Positions 1-9,162 are shown, numbered from the stretch's first letter. The stretch is DNA of 64,000 nt from Fibrobacter sp. (GCA_024398815.1 JAKSIL010000014.1:17128-81127); one strand, 5' to 3'. The notes: a model not told the origin generated them from the letters alone. Numbers and translations are program-made.

Positions 1-286
1 CCTTGAAAATATTCAAAAGCGAAGGCGGCGGTTCAATTCCCATCGGAACGGAAAAACACAAGCCATGGGCCTGCCCTGGATTGTGATAAGGATCTTGTCC
101 GATGATAACAGCCTTTACTTTATCTACGGGGCAAAAATCCAGAGCAGCAAAAATTTTTGATGCCGGCGGATAGATGACGTGTTTTTCGGCGCGCTCCTGC
201 AAAAGCTTTTCCTTAATTTGTTTGAAATACGGCTGCTCAAACTGATCGTTTAAAAGAGTGAGCCACGATTGTTCCAATTTAACCAT
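1..286 (-). CDS. ung: Uracil-DNA glycosylase, 3' part cut off by window edge
   Basis: Removes uracil from DNA as the first step of base excision repair in the cytoplasm. Reading from the ATG at 286, the first 95 or so residues are visible and include the family-1 water-activating loop GQDPYH (residues 63-68, catalytic Asp65), followed by NPGQAHGLCFSV, which is highly typical. A full family member is about 220-230 residues, so more than half lies outside the window. The ATG overlaps the last 8 bases of the upstream methyltransferase gene (TAA at 279-281), so the two are probably translationally coupled and co-transcribed. The family assignment is firm; only the remainder of the gene is unseen. 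Confidence 0.95.
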   Translation of the reverse strand, partial: MVKLEQSWLTLLNDQFEQPYFKQIKEKLLQERAEKHVIYPPASKIFAALDFCPVDKVKAVIIGQDPYHNPGQAHGLCFSVPMGIEPPPSLLNIFK

Positions 287-1682
287 GATTTACGCCTTGT
301 GTAAGTATGGCCACTTTTTCGCCGGCCATGCGGGTGTAGAAAAGAATGCCTGGGTTTTTGCCTTTGGACTTGAGTCGCTTGATTTCGGCGTCGGGGTCGA
401 CTTTTACGCCGCGCAGCTTTAGCGTGAGTTTGCCGATGTCGTGTTTTTTGAGCATGGCTCGCACGGCGCCTGTCGAAATTTCGCAATGGTCAAGCACTTT
501 GAAACTGGCAAATCCTGGGGCGGGCATCGGACTTGAACTTGCCACGTAGGCGATGCCTTCCGAAATCAGGTGGGCGTCAGGGGAGGCTTCTGTCGCCGCT
601 TGTCCGAATAGCCTGCTGCGGACAAGAAGAGCCGCAGGTTCCGAAATGTAGTCGGCAATTTCCCCGATGGGCAAATCGCTCTTGCTCGAAGATGTTCTGT
701 ATGTCCTATCGCGGCCTTCCAGCTGGTCGTTTCTGTCGAGCTTTTGTTGAAGTTCGTCGTTGAGGATTTCAAAATCCTTGTCGCGCTTGCGGCTCCATTT
801 GGCAATCTCATCGCCGTTCTTGTCAACCATGACCGCACGCATCGTGGCGGGGTTCCGTGCGAGTTCGCCGAACAACACGAGGCATTCCCTGCAGTCGCTG
901 TGCCCGCCGACATAGACGATTTCGCACTCGTCCGGAATTTCTCCGACGGGGTAGCCTGGCGGAAGTTTTGCCATGCCGCCCTTGTAGTGGCTGGCGATTT
1001 CAACGACCTCGTCGAGTGTCGGCGTCAGATTGCGCAAGTCGCGCTGGTTTTCGCCGTCCACGGCCCTGCGTGCGGGGTCTATGGTGAAGTAGTCGGCGCG
1101 GGTGTTTTCGCTTTCGTCGGCGTGGGTGTTGGCCTTTGCGATTTCCCTGACGTCACCAAGAATGGTGGTTCCTGCTTTTTCGCAGAAGGTGCCGCGCATT
1201 ACTTTCGTGTTGTGTCTGTACATGGCGAGTCTGTTTTCGTCGAGGTCGACTCCGACCACGTCCAGATTTTTAGGGAGGTAAAAGCTGTCGCCGCCCATTC
1301 CGCAGCACAAGTCGTGTACTGTAATTTTCGTTGCGGTTCCTGCGGAGAATTCTATCGCGTTGTCTGCGGCGATTCCTGTCGCGGGCCACAAGTTCGCTTT
1401 CCAGTGTCCGATGTCCTTTGCTGTACTTTGCTCAAGGGCCAGCTTGTCGCATATCAAAAGGCTCTCGTTTTCCGCAGCATTTTTTTCAAAAATTTTCGCC
1501 ACTGAAAATTTTTCGCGGATTTTTGGTATGAGCGCCATGTAGTCCATTATGGATACCCTTTGCTCGTTGCTGTACTCCTTGGCAAGAACTGTCGAAATCT
1601 GCAACGCATCCATTTTCTTTGAAAATGCGTTTTTTATGAATTTCAGGACTTGCTCGGATGTCAGGAGTTCTGCGTCAAACAT
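279..1682 (-). CDS. SAM-dependent methyltransferase with THUMP-like C-terminal domain
   Basis: Predicted class I methyltransferase, probably acting on RNA (inferred from the THUMP-like domain; substrate unknown). The 467-residue protein has a helical N-terminal segment (about 1-100), a Rossmann methyltransferase core with SAM-binding motif DLCCGMGGDS (about 124-133), the acidic loop VGVDLDENR and a YFTIDPARR segment. A C-terminal THUMP-like domain (about 390-467) ends with KSKGKNPGILFYTRM. Similar proteins in Bacteroidetes are usually annotated as THUMP-like domain class I methyltransferases. The ATG at 1682 is 91 bases from the divergent GH53 gene, so the gap should hold both promoters. It overlaps ung downstream by 8 bases. 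Confidence 0.85.
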   Translation of the reverse strand: MFDAELLTSEQVLKFIKNAFSKKMDALQISTVLAKEYSNEQRVSIMDYMALIPKIREKFSVAKIFEKNAAENESLLICDKLALEQSTAKDIGHWKANLWPATGIAADNAIEFSAGTATKITVHDLCCGMGGDSFYLPKNLDVVGVDLDENRLAMYRHNTKVMRGTFCEKAGTTILGDVREIAKANTHADESENTRADYFTIDPARRAVDGENQRDLRNLTPTLDEVVEIASHYKGGMAKLPPGYPVGEIPDECEIVYVGGHSDCRECLVLFGELARNPATMRAVMVDKNGDEIAKWSRKRDKDFEILNDELQQKLDRNDQLEGRDRTYRTSSSKSDLPIGEIADYISEPAALLVRSRLFGQAATEASPDAHLISEGIAYVASSSPMPAPGFASFKVLDHCEISTGAVRAMLKKHDIGKLTLKLRGVKVDPDAEIKRLKSKGKNPGILFYTRMAGEKVAILTQGVNHG

Positions 1683-1773
1683 GGAAAAAATCTAGTTATA
1701 TTTTTGGGGCGATGTTCGCATCACTCTATTTTAGTGTATTTTTTAAGGTAACCTTGAACAGGTATGGTTTGGC

Positions 1774-3258
1774 ATGAATTTTACAAGATTGTCTTTTTGT
1801 GCTCTTTCGGCTATTGCCCTTTGCTTGGGCGCTTGCGGCGATGATGGCAATTCCCAGTCTCCCGATAGCGAAAGCTTTTCTTCCGCGGTCACAGTCGACG
1901 ACAATTCGTTTTCAAGCGCTTCGCAGCCTTTGGAGAATCCCTCTGTCGAGGATTCGGCGAACCCGGCAGCGACAGACGAACCATCCAATCCTTCCGGCAA
2001 TTCCTCCAATCCGTCAGGTACGCCTGTTTCGTCCGACGTGAACCCGCTTTCTTCGGCCTCGCAACCGAATTCCGCAGAATCTCCGAAATCGTCCGCAGCG
2101 GAGTCCACACCGGACAATCCCATCGACAATCCTGCTCCCGAATCTTCTGCGCCCGAACCGGGCTCCTCGACTTCCGAACCTGTTTCTTCGGCTGCTGAAC
2201 CTGCATTGAACTTCGATTTCCTGCTTGGTGCCGACATCTCGACCGTCCAGGAACAGGAAGCGCAAAACACGAAATTCTTCGATGTCGACGGCACCGAGGG
2301 CGACATCTTTACCATCCTCAAGAAGCATGGTTTCAATGCCATCCGCCTGCGTACGTTTGTTTCGCCCCTTGCAAATTACGGCTATGCGGCAAAATCCAGC
2401 GAGTGCAACCATTCGGGCAGTGAAGCTTTTGGCGACAAGGAACATGTGATTGCCTACGGCAAAAAAGTGAAGGCTGCGGGCATGGCTTTTCTGCTCGATA
2501 TCCACTACAGCGACAACTGGGCCGATCCGGGCAATCAGATCATCCCTGAACGCTGGCGTAACGTCACCTCTTCCGACGCCATGGCCGATTCCGTCTACAA
2601 TTACACCTATGACATGCTCACATCGCTCAAGGCGGCAGGTGCGCTCCCTGAAATGGTTCAGGTGGGCAACGAAACGACCTCGGGCATATTGATTCACAAG
2701 CCGAGCGGCAGCACCGACTGCTGGGGAAACAACCCCGACAAGGCTTCGACCGCTATCAACGGCGACATGGGGACCGATGCCGGCAAGGCGAACGCGGCCA
2801 AGTACTTCAATGCGGGCATCAAGGCGGTGAAGGCCGTGTCACAGGACATCAAGACCGTGCTCCACATCGAGCGCATACGCGAACCCGAGACCGTGAACTG
2901 GTGGATGGGTGTCGTTTTCGACCAGTACAAGATTCCCGCCGACGTGATGGGCTTTTCCGCCTACACGGCCTACGGGGACGGCGGCCCCACGAGCTGGCTT
3001 TCCCTTTTCAACAGCCTCAATTCCAAGTATCCGAAGCTGGAATTCATCGTGGCCGAATACAACGGCGGAGATTCCGACAACCATTACAACTATGACGGTT
3101 CCCGCAAAAAGACGAACGAAGTGATTCGCGGTCTTGACCGCTGGATTGGCACGTTCTTCTGGGAACCCACCTTGGGTGGCGCCTGGGGGCCGGCCATGTT
3201 CGACTGGAGCGGCAACAATCTTAAGGCGAACGCCAAGGCGTTCGAAGAGTTCGATTGA
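1774..3258 (+). CDS. Arabinogalactan endo-beta-1,4-galactanase lipoprotein (GH53)
   Basis: Cleaves beta-1,4-galactan side chains of pectin (rhamnogalacturonan-I) at the cell surface. The signal peptide ends in a lipobox (LGAC, lipid Cys21) followed by GDDGN. Residues about 25-145 form a low-complexity Ser/Pro/Glu linker. The GH53 barrel starts near residue 148 (LLGADISTVQ) and contains IRLRTFVSP, LLDIHYSDNWADPG, the acid/base Glu300 in VGNETTSG and the nucleophile Glu428 in FIVAEYNGG. Length (494) fits a GH53 catalytic domain plus linker. It stands alone between divergent and downstream regulatory gaps, but functionally matches the pectin genes at 9.4-20.4 kb. Confidence 0.93.
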   Translation: MNFTRLSFCALSAIALCLGACGDDGNSQSPDSESFSSAVTVDDNSFSSASQPLENPSVEDSANPAATDEPSNPSGNSSNPSGTPVSSDVNPLSSASQPNSAESPKSSAAESTPDNPIDNPAPESSAPEPGSSTSEPVSSAAEPALNFDFLLGADISTVQEQEAQNTKFFDVDGTEGDIFTILKKHGFNAIRLRTFVSPLANYGYAAKSSECNHSGSEAFGDKEHVIAYGKKVKAAGMAFLLDIHYSDNWADPGNQIIPERWRNVTSSDAMADSVYNYTYDMLTSLKAAGALPEMVQVGNETTSGILIHKPSGSTDCWGNNPDKASTAINGDMGTDAGKANAAKYFNAGIKAVKAVSQDIKTVLHIERIREPETVNWWMGVVFDQYKIPADVMGFSAYTAYGDGGPTSWLSLFNSLNSKYPKLEFIVAEYNGGDSDNHYNYDGSRKKTNEVIRGLDRWIGTFFWEPTLGGAWGPAMFDWSGNNLKANAKAFEEFD

Positions 3259-3383
3259 TTTTCTTGTAAATTTGCGTTAATAGCTCGCTGATTGTAATAA
3301 TTGTTATGTTTGTAAATTAAACTTTACAACAATGAAGTGAAACTTTTTTTCTTCTTTTTACATTATATTCAATTATAGGGATT

Positions 3384-3440
3384 GAGGAGGGGAGTAAAAT
3401 ATTGGAGTTTTTTGCCGAATTTTCCGCGTTCGGCTACTAA
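3384..3440 (+). promoter_or_regulatory. Strong SD, 12-codon leader ORF and hairpin ahead of the HD-GYP gene
   Basis: A strong purine-rich Shine-Dalgarno (GAGGAGGGGAG, 3384-3394) lies about 50 bases before the HD-GYP ATG at 3444, too far for direct use. It is correctly spaced for a TTG at 3402 that opens a 12-codon frame ending at the TAA 3438-3440, three bases before the HD-GYP ATG. A hairpin, GCCGAA (3414-3419) with TTCGGC (3429-3434), occupies the gap. Translational coupling through a leader peptide, or a structure that brings the SD near the ATG, is possible. Both are inference. Confidence 0.4.
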
Positions 3441-3443
3441 ATA

Positions 3444-4664
3444 ATGGGTATAAGAGATTACATAGCCAGCCAAGACTCGCTGGAGAAGAAATTGTTCTGG
3501 ATCGTGGTGTATATATGCCTGGCCGTTTCTCTGTATTCTACGATTGTTACTATTTCTGAACATGTAAGCATTGTTGCCTGTACGGCGACGAGCTTTACCG
3601 TGGTCCTTCTGATTTTTATCATGAGCATTGCGCACGTGACCAAGCAGTATGTGAACTGCTACATGGCCTTGTGTCTGGTGTTGAACGTTATCTTGATTCC
3701 CGTAAATTACTTTTTCTGTGGTGGTGTCTATAGTGGCATGCCCATGTATTTTGTCATGGGTATTTTCTTGTGCGCTTTTTGCCTTGCCCGCAAAAGGACC
3801 ATCGTCTGCGTGGTTCTTTCGGCGACTGCGGCGGTCGTGTCGATTCTCGTTTCGATGTTTCGCAAGGATCTCGTGGTTCAGGTGAGCGAAGATTACACTT
3901 ACAGTGATTGCCTTGTGAGCTACCTGATTGTGGCGGCTGGCATTGTGGCGATTAGTTTGTTTGTACAGGTGCAATACAAGAGGCAGCGCTACAAAGAAAT
4001 AAATAACGGAATTATCGATATTCTGGGCACGGTGGTGGAATTCCGAAGCGTTGAAGCTGGCGACCACATCAAGCGCATCAAGGGATTTACGCGTATTCTA
4101 TTGAGCTATGTCAACAAGGTTTATGACGATAGACGTTTGTCTTCGGCCGATATTGCCATCATTTCGTCGGCATCCGCCATGCATGACATTGGGAAAATCG
4201 CTATTCCCGATGGAATCCTCTTGAAGGAAGGTCCCCTTACTCCCGCGGAACGTCTGGTCATGGAAAAGCATACCACCAAGGGCTGTGAAATTATCAATTC
4301 CATCAAGGAAATTCAGGACCAGGACTATTACAAGTACGGTTACGAGATTTGCAGGCATCATCATGAACGCTACGACGGTAATGGCTACCCGGACCGCTTG
4401 AAGGGCGAAGAAATTCCGCTTTCTGCGCAGGTGGTCGCTTTGGCCGACGTTTACGACGCCTTGGTGAACGAACGCTGCTACAAGCCTGCTTACACCTTTG
4501 AACAGTCTTACCAGATGATTATGAACGGTGAATGCGGCGTGTTCTCGCCGAGGCTTTTAAAGTGCTTGGAACTCGCTAAAGAGGACATGGAAATATTCAA
4601 CATGTCCATGCAGCAGAATGTACTCGAAATTACGGATGAGTGCATTTGCGCAAAAGACAAGTAG
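3444..4664 (+). CDS. Membrane-anchored HD-GYP domain protein
   Basis: Likely a cyclic-dinucleotide (c-di-GMP type) phosphodiesterase at the inner membrane. The N-terminal half (about residues 17-180) is a run of roughly six hydrophobic segments. The C-terminal half is an HD-GYP domain with the HD pair at His247-Asp248 in HDIGKIAIPDGIL and the second metal/GYP motif HHHERYDGNGYP at 305-316, followed by ALADVYDALV. All core metal-binding residues appear present, so activity is plausible. No GGDEF or EAL domain is seen. The membrane part may be a sensor of unknown ligand. No strong ribosome-binding site lies directly before the ATG (see the upstream leader entry). Confidence 0.87.
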   Translation: MGIRDYIASQDSLEKKLFWIVVYICLAVSLYSTIVTISEHVSIVACTATSFTVVLLIFIMSIAHVTKQYVNCYMALCLVLNVILIPVNYFFCGGVYSGMPMYFVMGIFLCAFCLARKRTIVCVVLSATAAVVSILVSMFRKDLVVQVSEDYTYSDCLVSYLIVAAGIVAISLFVQVQYKRQRYKEINNGIIDILGTVVEFRSVEAGDHIKRIKGFTRILLSYVNKVYDDRRLSSADIAIISSASAMHDIGKIAIPDGILLKEGPLTPAERLVMEKHTTKGCEIINSIKEIQDQDYYKYGYEICRHHHERYDGNGYPDRLKGEEIPLSAQVVALADVYDALVNERCYKPAYTFEQSYQMIMNGECGVFSPRLLKCLELAKEDMEIFNMSMQQNVLEITDECICAKDK

Positions 4665-4729
4665 GCTTCGTGGCGTGAGCCGGATGTCCGCCGCAGGTCT
4701 TTGCTTTGGTTTCGTAATAGTAGCGTTCG

Positions 4730-7303
4730 CTATTTCTGTCTGGAAAGTTCCACTGCGTAGTCTGCGGCATTGACGAAATCCTGGGCATGCTCGATCGCAA
4801 TGACGGTATGTCCTTTTTCGCACAGGTCGCAAATCAAGTCCAGCAGAAGCTGGATGTCCTTTTGATGCAATCCGCGGGCGGGTTCATCGAAGAGGAACAG
4901 TGTGTTCGGGGCCTTTGCGCGGGCTAGTGCTATGGAAAGGCGCAGGCGGGCGCGCTCGCCGCCGGAAAGGTGCGCCGTCGTTTGACCGAGTCGCAAATAG
5001 TCGAGGCCCGTATCTACGAGCGGTTTAAGCTTGTCGGCGAAAGGCTTGAGGTTTGCGAATAATTTGTACGCACTCCCGATTTCCATGTCAAGAACGTCGG
5101 CGATGGAAAAAGATTTGAAGCGCACTTCGAGGACTTCGTCGCGGAAACGCTTGCCGAGGCACACGGGGCATTCTGATTCCTCGTAGCCGCTCGGGTCGTA
5201 GATGACGCCTTCGCCCTTGCAGTTTTCGCAGCGGCCGCCGGGTGTGTGGATGCTGAATTTTGTCGCGTTGTAGCCGCGCACCTTGCTTTCTGGGAGTTTG
5301 GCAAACAGGTCGCGGAGCAGTTGCATGAGGCCGATGGCACTTGCGACGGAACTGCGGCGGTTGCCGTGGAAATCGCCTGTCGTGAGGATGGAAAGCGCTT
5401 CGATGCCGAGCGGCTCGAATTCTCCAGCCTGGGCACGCTTAGCGATGTTTTCGAACAGGAGCGTCGATTTGCCGCTTCCGCTTTGCCCCGTGATGACGCT
5501 GAACTTGTTGATGGGGAAGTTTGCATTCACCGGCGCCATGTCGAACTTGTGGAAGCCTTCGACCGCAATGTGGGAGGACGCTGGATGCGAAGCGTGAAGC
5601 GCGTTGCTTGATGCTTTTAGATTCTTCGATTTCGCACTTCGTGCTTCGCTCAGGATGACACAATCGTTTTTTTTGCCTTCTCTAATTCGTCTTTCGTGGA
5701 TCCCGTCGCCACGTTGTGGCTCCAGGATGACGCAGTTGGAAGAGTGACCCGTCTTTCGTCTCTCGTCTAATTCCTTAATCCACTTGCCCGTGGGCGATTC
5801 GGGATTCTCGAGGACTTCCTTGCGAGTGCCTTGGAACAGGATTTCACCGCCTTTTTCACCGGCGCCGGGGCCCATTTCGATGATGTAGTCGGCGCGGCTG
5901 ATGATGCCCGGATTGTGTTCAATGAGTACGAGAGTGTTCCCGCGCTTGCGGACTTTCTCGAGAACGTTCCAGAGAGCATCCACGTCACTGCGGTGTAATC
6001 CGCTGGCGGGTTCGTCGAGTGCAATGAGGAGCCCGTTCAAGTGGCCAGTGCTTAGGCTTGCGAGTTTTAGGCGCTGTACTTCGCCGCCCGAAAGAGTCTG
6101 CCCGGCGCGGCCCGGCGTGAGGTACCCGATGCCGAGTTCGTTGACGGCTTGGATGCGGTCGATAAGCGTTACGAATGTGGGCTTTAAGTTCTGCTTGACT
6201 TTGTCGTCGAAGAGCTTGTGCAAAAGTCTGGGGAGCGCTTCGAACGTCGTGCCTAACACTTGCCTGTAGCTTGTTCCGTCGATGGTCGCGTTCAGGTAGG
6301 CGTCTTTGAGGCGTAAGCCTTTGCAGTGCTCGCATTCCGTTTCGAACGTTTCTGGCGTTGCTTCGTGCAAGTCTTCGCTTTTCGTTTTTGCTGTGTTTGA
6401 CTTTGTCGCTTTCGTTATGGGTTCTTTAGTTACGGAACCTGTGCCACCGCAGAATCCGCAAGCGCTTGTGCGACTGTACGGCGAGAAAGACCTCGCTTCG
6501 AGAGTCGTAACGGCTTCGGCGTTTTTTGCCTTGGCGTGTTTTGTGTCGCCCGCATTTTTGCAGCAGGGCTGCGTGCTGTAGAATTCCCTTGCACCCGCGA
6601 TATCGAGCGTGATTGCTGAATGGGTGAGCTTTAATGTTGTATCGACGGCTTCCGCGATTCGTGTGCGCGTGTTTTCGCGGACGATGATGCGGTCTACGAC
6701 GATGAAAAATTCCTTGGGCTTGATGCGCTTTTCGTCGTCGGTGAGGTCGGCGAGGGAATAGCAGACGCCGTCGGCGTAGGCGCGGGTGAAGCCTTGGGCG
6801 AGGAACACGGCGGAGAGTTTGTCAAGCGAATTCCCTGCGGCGTCAATCCCTGCAAAGAACTGGAGTTTTGTGCCGATTTCTTTACCTGCAATGGTGCGGA
6901 TAATGTCTTCGCGGCTTGTGCTTTCCATGGGTTTGCCGCAGATGGGGCAGGCAGGTTTTGCGAATGCCGCGAAAAGCGTGCGGAGCGCGTTGTCGCATTC
7001 CGCGATGGAAAGGGCATAAGCCTTGGAAGATGCTTCCCCGTGGGTGGGGCCGATGGCTAAACTAGCAGGGAGGCCTTCTGCGCTATCGAGCGGGATGCTG
7101 CGCTTGCCTCCGAGTAAATCTGCAGCGAAAGGAGAAAGTGTTTCAAGGTAGCGGCGCTTGCTTTCTCCGTGCAGCGTGTCCAAAACCAAAGTCGATTTTC
7201 CGCAACCGGACGGTCCGCATACAACAGTCACCTTGCCGAGGGGGATGTCGGCATCGATGTTTTTAAGGTTGTGTAAGCGGCAGCCGCGAAGGGAAATGAA
7301 CAT
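4730..7303 (-). CDS. UvrA-like excinuclease ATPase paralogue
   Basis: A double ABC ATPase of the UvrA family, DNA damage-related or a drug-resistance-like paralogue. The first half has Walker A GPSGCGKST (about 31-39), a CPICGKP zinc motif, a CGFCGGTG/CEHCKG zinc module and LSGGEVQRLKLA. The second half has Walker A GQSGSGKST, CENCKGEG/CPVCLGKRF and LSGGERARLRLS. At 857 residues it is shorter than canonical UvrA (about 940), and the usual VGTxTEIYDYLR stretch is replaced by SSKAYALSIAECDNALR, so it is probably a divergent UvrA2-type protein, not the main nucleotide-excision UvrA. The linker between the halves contains an in-frame stretch made of genomic repeat sequence (5609-5745). It is the last gene of the group starting at 8957. 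Confidence 0.85.
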   Translation of the reverse strand: MFISLRGCRLHNLKNIDADIPLGKVTVVCGPSGCGKSTLVLDTLHGESKRRYLETLSPFAADLLGGKRSIPLDSAEGLPASLAIGPTHGEASSKAYALSIAECDNALRTLFAAFAKPACPICGKPMESTSREDIIRTIAGKEIGTKLQFFAGIDAAGNSLDKLSAVFLAQGFTRAYADGVCYSLADLTDDEKRIKPKEFFIVVDRIIVRENTRTRIAEAVDTTLKLTHSAITLDIAGAREFYSTQPCCKNAGDTKHAKAKNAEAVTTLEARSFSPYSRTSACGFCGGTGSVTKEPITKATKSNTAKTKSEDLHEATPETFETECEHCKGLRLKDAYLNATIDGTSYRQVLGTTFEALPRLLHKLFDDKVKQNLKPTFVTLIDRIQAVNELGIGYLTPGRAGQTLSGGEVQRLKLASLSTGHLNGLLIALDEPASGLHRSDVDALWNVLEKVRKRGNTLVLIEHNPGIISRADYIIEMGPGAGEKGGEILFQGTRKEVLENPESPTGKWIKELDERRKTGHSSNCVILEPQRGDGIHERRIREGKKNDCVILSEARSAKSKNLKASSNALHASHPASSHIAVEGFHKFDMAPVNANFPINKFSVITGQSGSGKSTLLFENIAKRAQAGEFEPLGIEALSILTTGDFHGNRRSSVASAIGLMQLLRDLFAKLPESKVRGYNATKFSIHTPGGRCENCKGEGVIYDPSGYEESECPVCLGKRFRDEVLEVRFKSFSIADVLDMEIGSAYKLFANLKPFADKLKPLVDTGLDYLRLGQTTAHLSGGERARLRLSIALARAKAPNTLFLFDEPARGLHQKDIQLLLDLICDLCEKGHTVIAIEHAQDFVNAADYAVELSRQK
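5609..5745 (-). repeat. Interspersed repeat units inserted in frame within the UvrA-like gene
   Basis: Two units like those found in intergenic spacers of this window lie inside the coding region. One, at about 5620-5666, ends in CTCAGGATGAC. The other, about 5697-5739, begins GGATCCCGTCG and ends CTCCAGGATGAC; a nearly identical unit is intergenic at 50992-51030. They translate, on the minus strand, into a roughly 45-residue linker containing NCVILEPQRGDG and DCVILSEARSAKSKN, between the two ATPase halves. The reading frame stays open. Confidence 0.75.
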
Positions 7304-7324
7304 AGTGGAAAAGCTCGCGGCTCA

Positions 7325-7939
7325 CTACTCTTTAATCGTGAATCGGAGTTCGCCGAACGGGGTGCAGAAGTCCATGTTTTCGAGGTTGTTTTCTTCGATG
7401 CCGGCGAACATGCGATAACCGCCGCCGATGGAAACTTCGAGCATCTTCGTAACGCGGTAGTTGAAATGTACGGCCATCTCGCCAGTGAAGAAGTAGTCTT
7501 CGGGCGCGAAGGACTCGTCGCCGTCGTCGATGGAGTTGACCACGCCGCCGCCAACGGCTATGGGCACGGAAATGGCGAACTTGTTGTAGCGGAAGGGGAA
7601 AAGTTCAGCGAAGGCTCCGAATGCCTTGTAATCCACCATCTGCTTTTCCTTGACGTTGTAGTTGCGAACGTCGCTCAGCAAAAACGAAGCCCATGCACCG
7701 ACCGATACCTGCGGCATGAGCTCCAGACCGATTCGGAGCGAGGCGAACACCACGCCGTCGTCGGCGACCATCGCGTTTCCGCCTCCGATGCCGATAAACG
7801 CCTTGAGACCTTCGGATTTTTCTTCGACAGGAGCTGCTTCGGAATCCTTCATCCCCGAAAGTTCAGCAAAGCTAGCCGTGCTGCATGCGAGAACCATGGC
7901 TAGCATGGCTGCAAAATTTACGCAAAATCTATTCGACAT
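7325..7939 (-). CDS. Predicted outer-membrane beta-barrel-like protein
   Basis: I do not recognise a named family. The 204-residue product has a clear signal peptide (MSNRFCVNFAAMLAMVLACS...ASFA) followed by alternating glycine/aromatic strands (FIGIGGGNAMVADDGVVFASLRIG, VSIGGGYRMFAG). It ends in LRFTIKE, compatible with a small outer-membrane barrel or periplasmic porin-like protein. The start at 7939 was preferred over an in-frame ATG at 7978 because AGGGAGAACGAGAAA immediately precedes it and the signal peptide then begins correctly. It overlaps the end of yihY by 11 bases and is 21 bases from the UvrA-like gene, so the three probably form one transcript. Confidence 0.6.
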   Translation of the reverse strand: MSNRFCVNFAAMLAMVLACSTASFAELSGMKDSEAAPVEEKSEGLKAFIGIGGGNAMVADDGVVFASLRIGLELMPQVSVGAWASFLLSDVRNYNVKEKQMVDYKAFGAFAELFPFRYNKFAISVPIAVGGGVVNSIDDGDESFAPEDYFFTGEMAVHFNYRVTKMLEVSIGGGYRMFAGIEENNLENMDFCTPFGELRFTIKE

Positions 7940-8957
7940 TTTCTCGTTCTCCCTTTTTGGTGCTGTGAACATCTTCAAGAGTTGCCATCCAGTTCCACTT
8001 CTTCTTGCTGGATTCCGGCCAGTAGCAAATCGTCCACACCAGGCTGTTGGCGCAGAGAATGATAGACCACACGCCGAACAGGAGGAACAGGAACAGCGGA
8101 ATAAAGGCCAGCGATCCGTAGAAAATGGACATCCTGGTCACCATGGCCGTCTGGATAAGCATGAGAATCTTGACGTAGATATTGACGGCGAACCAGGCGA
8201 TTATGGTTGAAAGAATCGAAACGCCAAAGAGCTTGCGCTTGCTGTACGGGGGAGCCTTGCCGGTCTCCCTTTGGCGCAGACTGCGTGCCGGGAGGGCGTG
8301 CAGCATGAGGAAGATGAGGAACATGGCCGCCAAGTGGAATGTGGTGTACCAGAAAGCGGTGATGAGGATTTTTAGAATCTGCGGCGGAAAATGGAAACCG
8401 TCGATGATGATCATCGAAAGAACGCTCTGCACGTGGTTCACGAATCCGGCGAAAAGCCCGATGATGCCCGCGAGAATCACGAGAAATGGCGTGTAGACTT
8501 GAATTTGACGGTAGAGAGTCCTGGATGTCTTGACTTCCCAAACCACGTTGAAGTTGGATTCCAGGCTTCCGAAGGCGAGGATGAACGTCACGAAAAGACC
8601 GATAGCGCCGATGAATCCGAGTTTTCCGATAGGGATGTGCTCTGCATTTTTTACGATATCCGTAATCTGGTCGGTGGGCCAGTCTAAGCTGAGCATTTCA
8701 AGGATCATGGGGAGGTAGTCCGACATGAAACTGCCGAAACCGACGGCCAGCGTGATGGAGGTGAGCAAAATGAGCAGGGGAACAACGGCCACGAGGGTTG
8801 TGTATGTAAGCGAGGCCGCGCGGGTCATTCCGTGATAGTACAGGAACGACTTGCCGGTTACCACCATAACCTTCACAAAAGTGGGGGATCTGTCGGCTAT
8901 GCTGTCGAACAGGCGCTCCCAGGAAAAATTTTTCCACCAGTTGGGCATACGTGCCAA
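7929..8957 (-). CDS. YihY/BrkB family inner-membrane protein
   Basis: A 342-residue multi-pass inner-membrane protein of the YihY/virulence-factor BrkB family; its molecular function is unresolved. The diagnostic N-terminal region is visible: a short amphipathic start, then a stretch of small residues (FLYYHGMTRAASLTYTTLVAVVPLL) that in this family contains the conserved A-sl-y-tlla-vP pattern. About six hydrophobic segments follow, spread over residues 55-305. The hydrophilic C-terminal tail (about 310-342) overlaps the start of the next gene. It is the first gene of the group yihY / barrel-like protein / UvrA-like, transcribed away from the pectin cluster. Confidence 0.85.
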   Translation of the reverse strand: MARMPNWWKNFSWERLFDSIADRSPTFVKVMVVTGKSFLYYHGMTRAASLTYTTLVAVVPLLILLTSITLAVGFGSFMSDYLPMILEMLSLDWPTDQITDIVKNAEHIPIGKLGFIGAIGLFVTFILAFGSLESNFNVVWEVKTSRTLYRQIQVYTPFLVILAGIIGLFAGFVNHVQSVLSMIIIDGFHFPPQILKILITAFWYTTFHLAAMFLIFLMLHALPARSLRQRETGKAPPYSKRKLFGVSILSTIIAWFAVNIYVKILMLIQTAMVTRMSIFYGSLAFIPLFLFLLFGVWSIILCANSLVWTICYWPESSKKKWNWMATLEDVHSTKKGERENVE

Positions 8958-9087
8958 AATATAGATTATTAATATTCCCAGTTTACCTGCTAAAAAGGTG
9001 TTTTTTAAGCAAAATTCAAAGTGTAAACTTTGTTAAACGCAGAATTGGCTGTTTTGAGCGAAAATTGAAGACTTTTTTGTTTTGTAG

Positions 9088-9162
9088 TGTGGACTTTTTA
9101 TTTAGAAGGTTTTTTACATATCTTTGTTTTTACAAAAAATAGTGAATAAATGTGGACTTTTA
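9088..9162 (+). promoter_or_regulatory. Two TGTGGACTTTT motifs, putative operators
   Basis: TGTGGACTTTTTA at 9088-9100 and AAATGTGGACTTTTA at 9148-9162, 63 bases apart (about six helical turns). The second 15-mer recurs exactly at 15900-15914 in front of the TIGR02147 gene, with another variant at 15927-15939. The shared element in front of two units of the same pectin locus suggests a common regulator, possibly the TIGR02147 product. That link is inference. Confidence 0.5.

Noticed and set aside
744..1505. 253-codon plus-strand open frame opposite the methyltransferase
   Set aside because: Antisense to a gene with clear SAM-binding motifs; no domain in the reverse frame.
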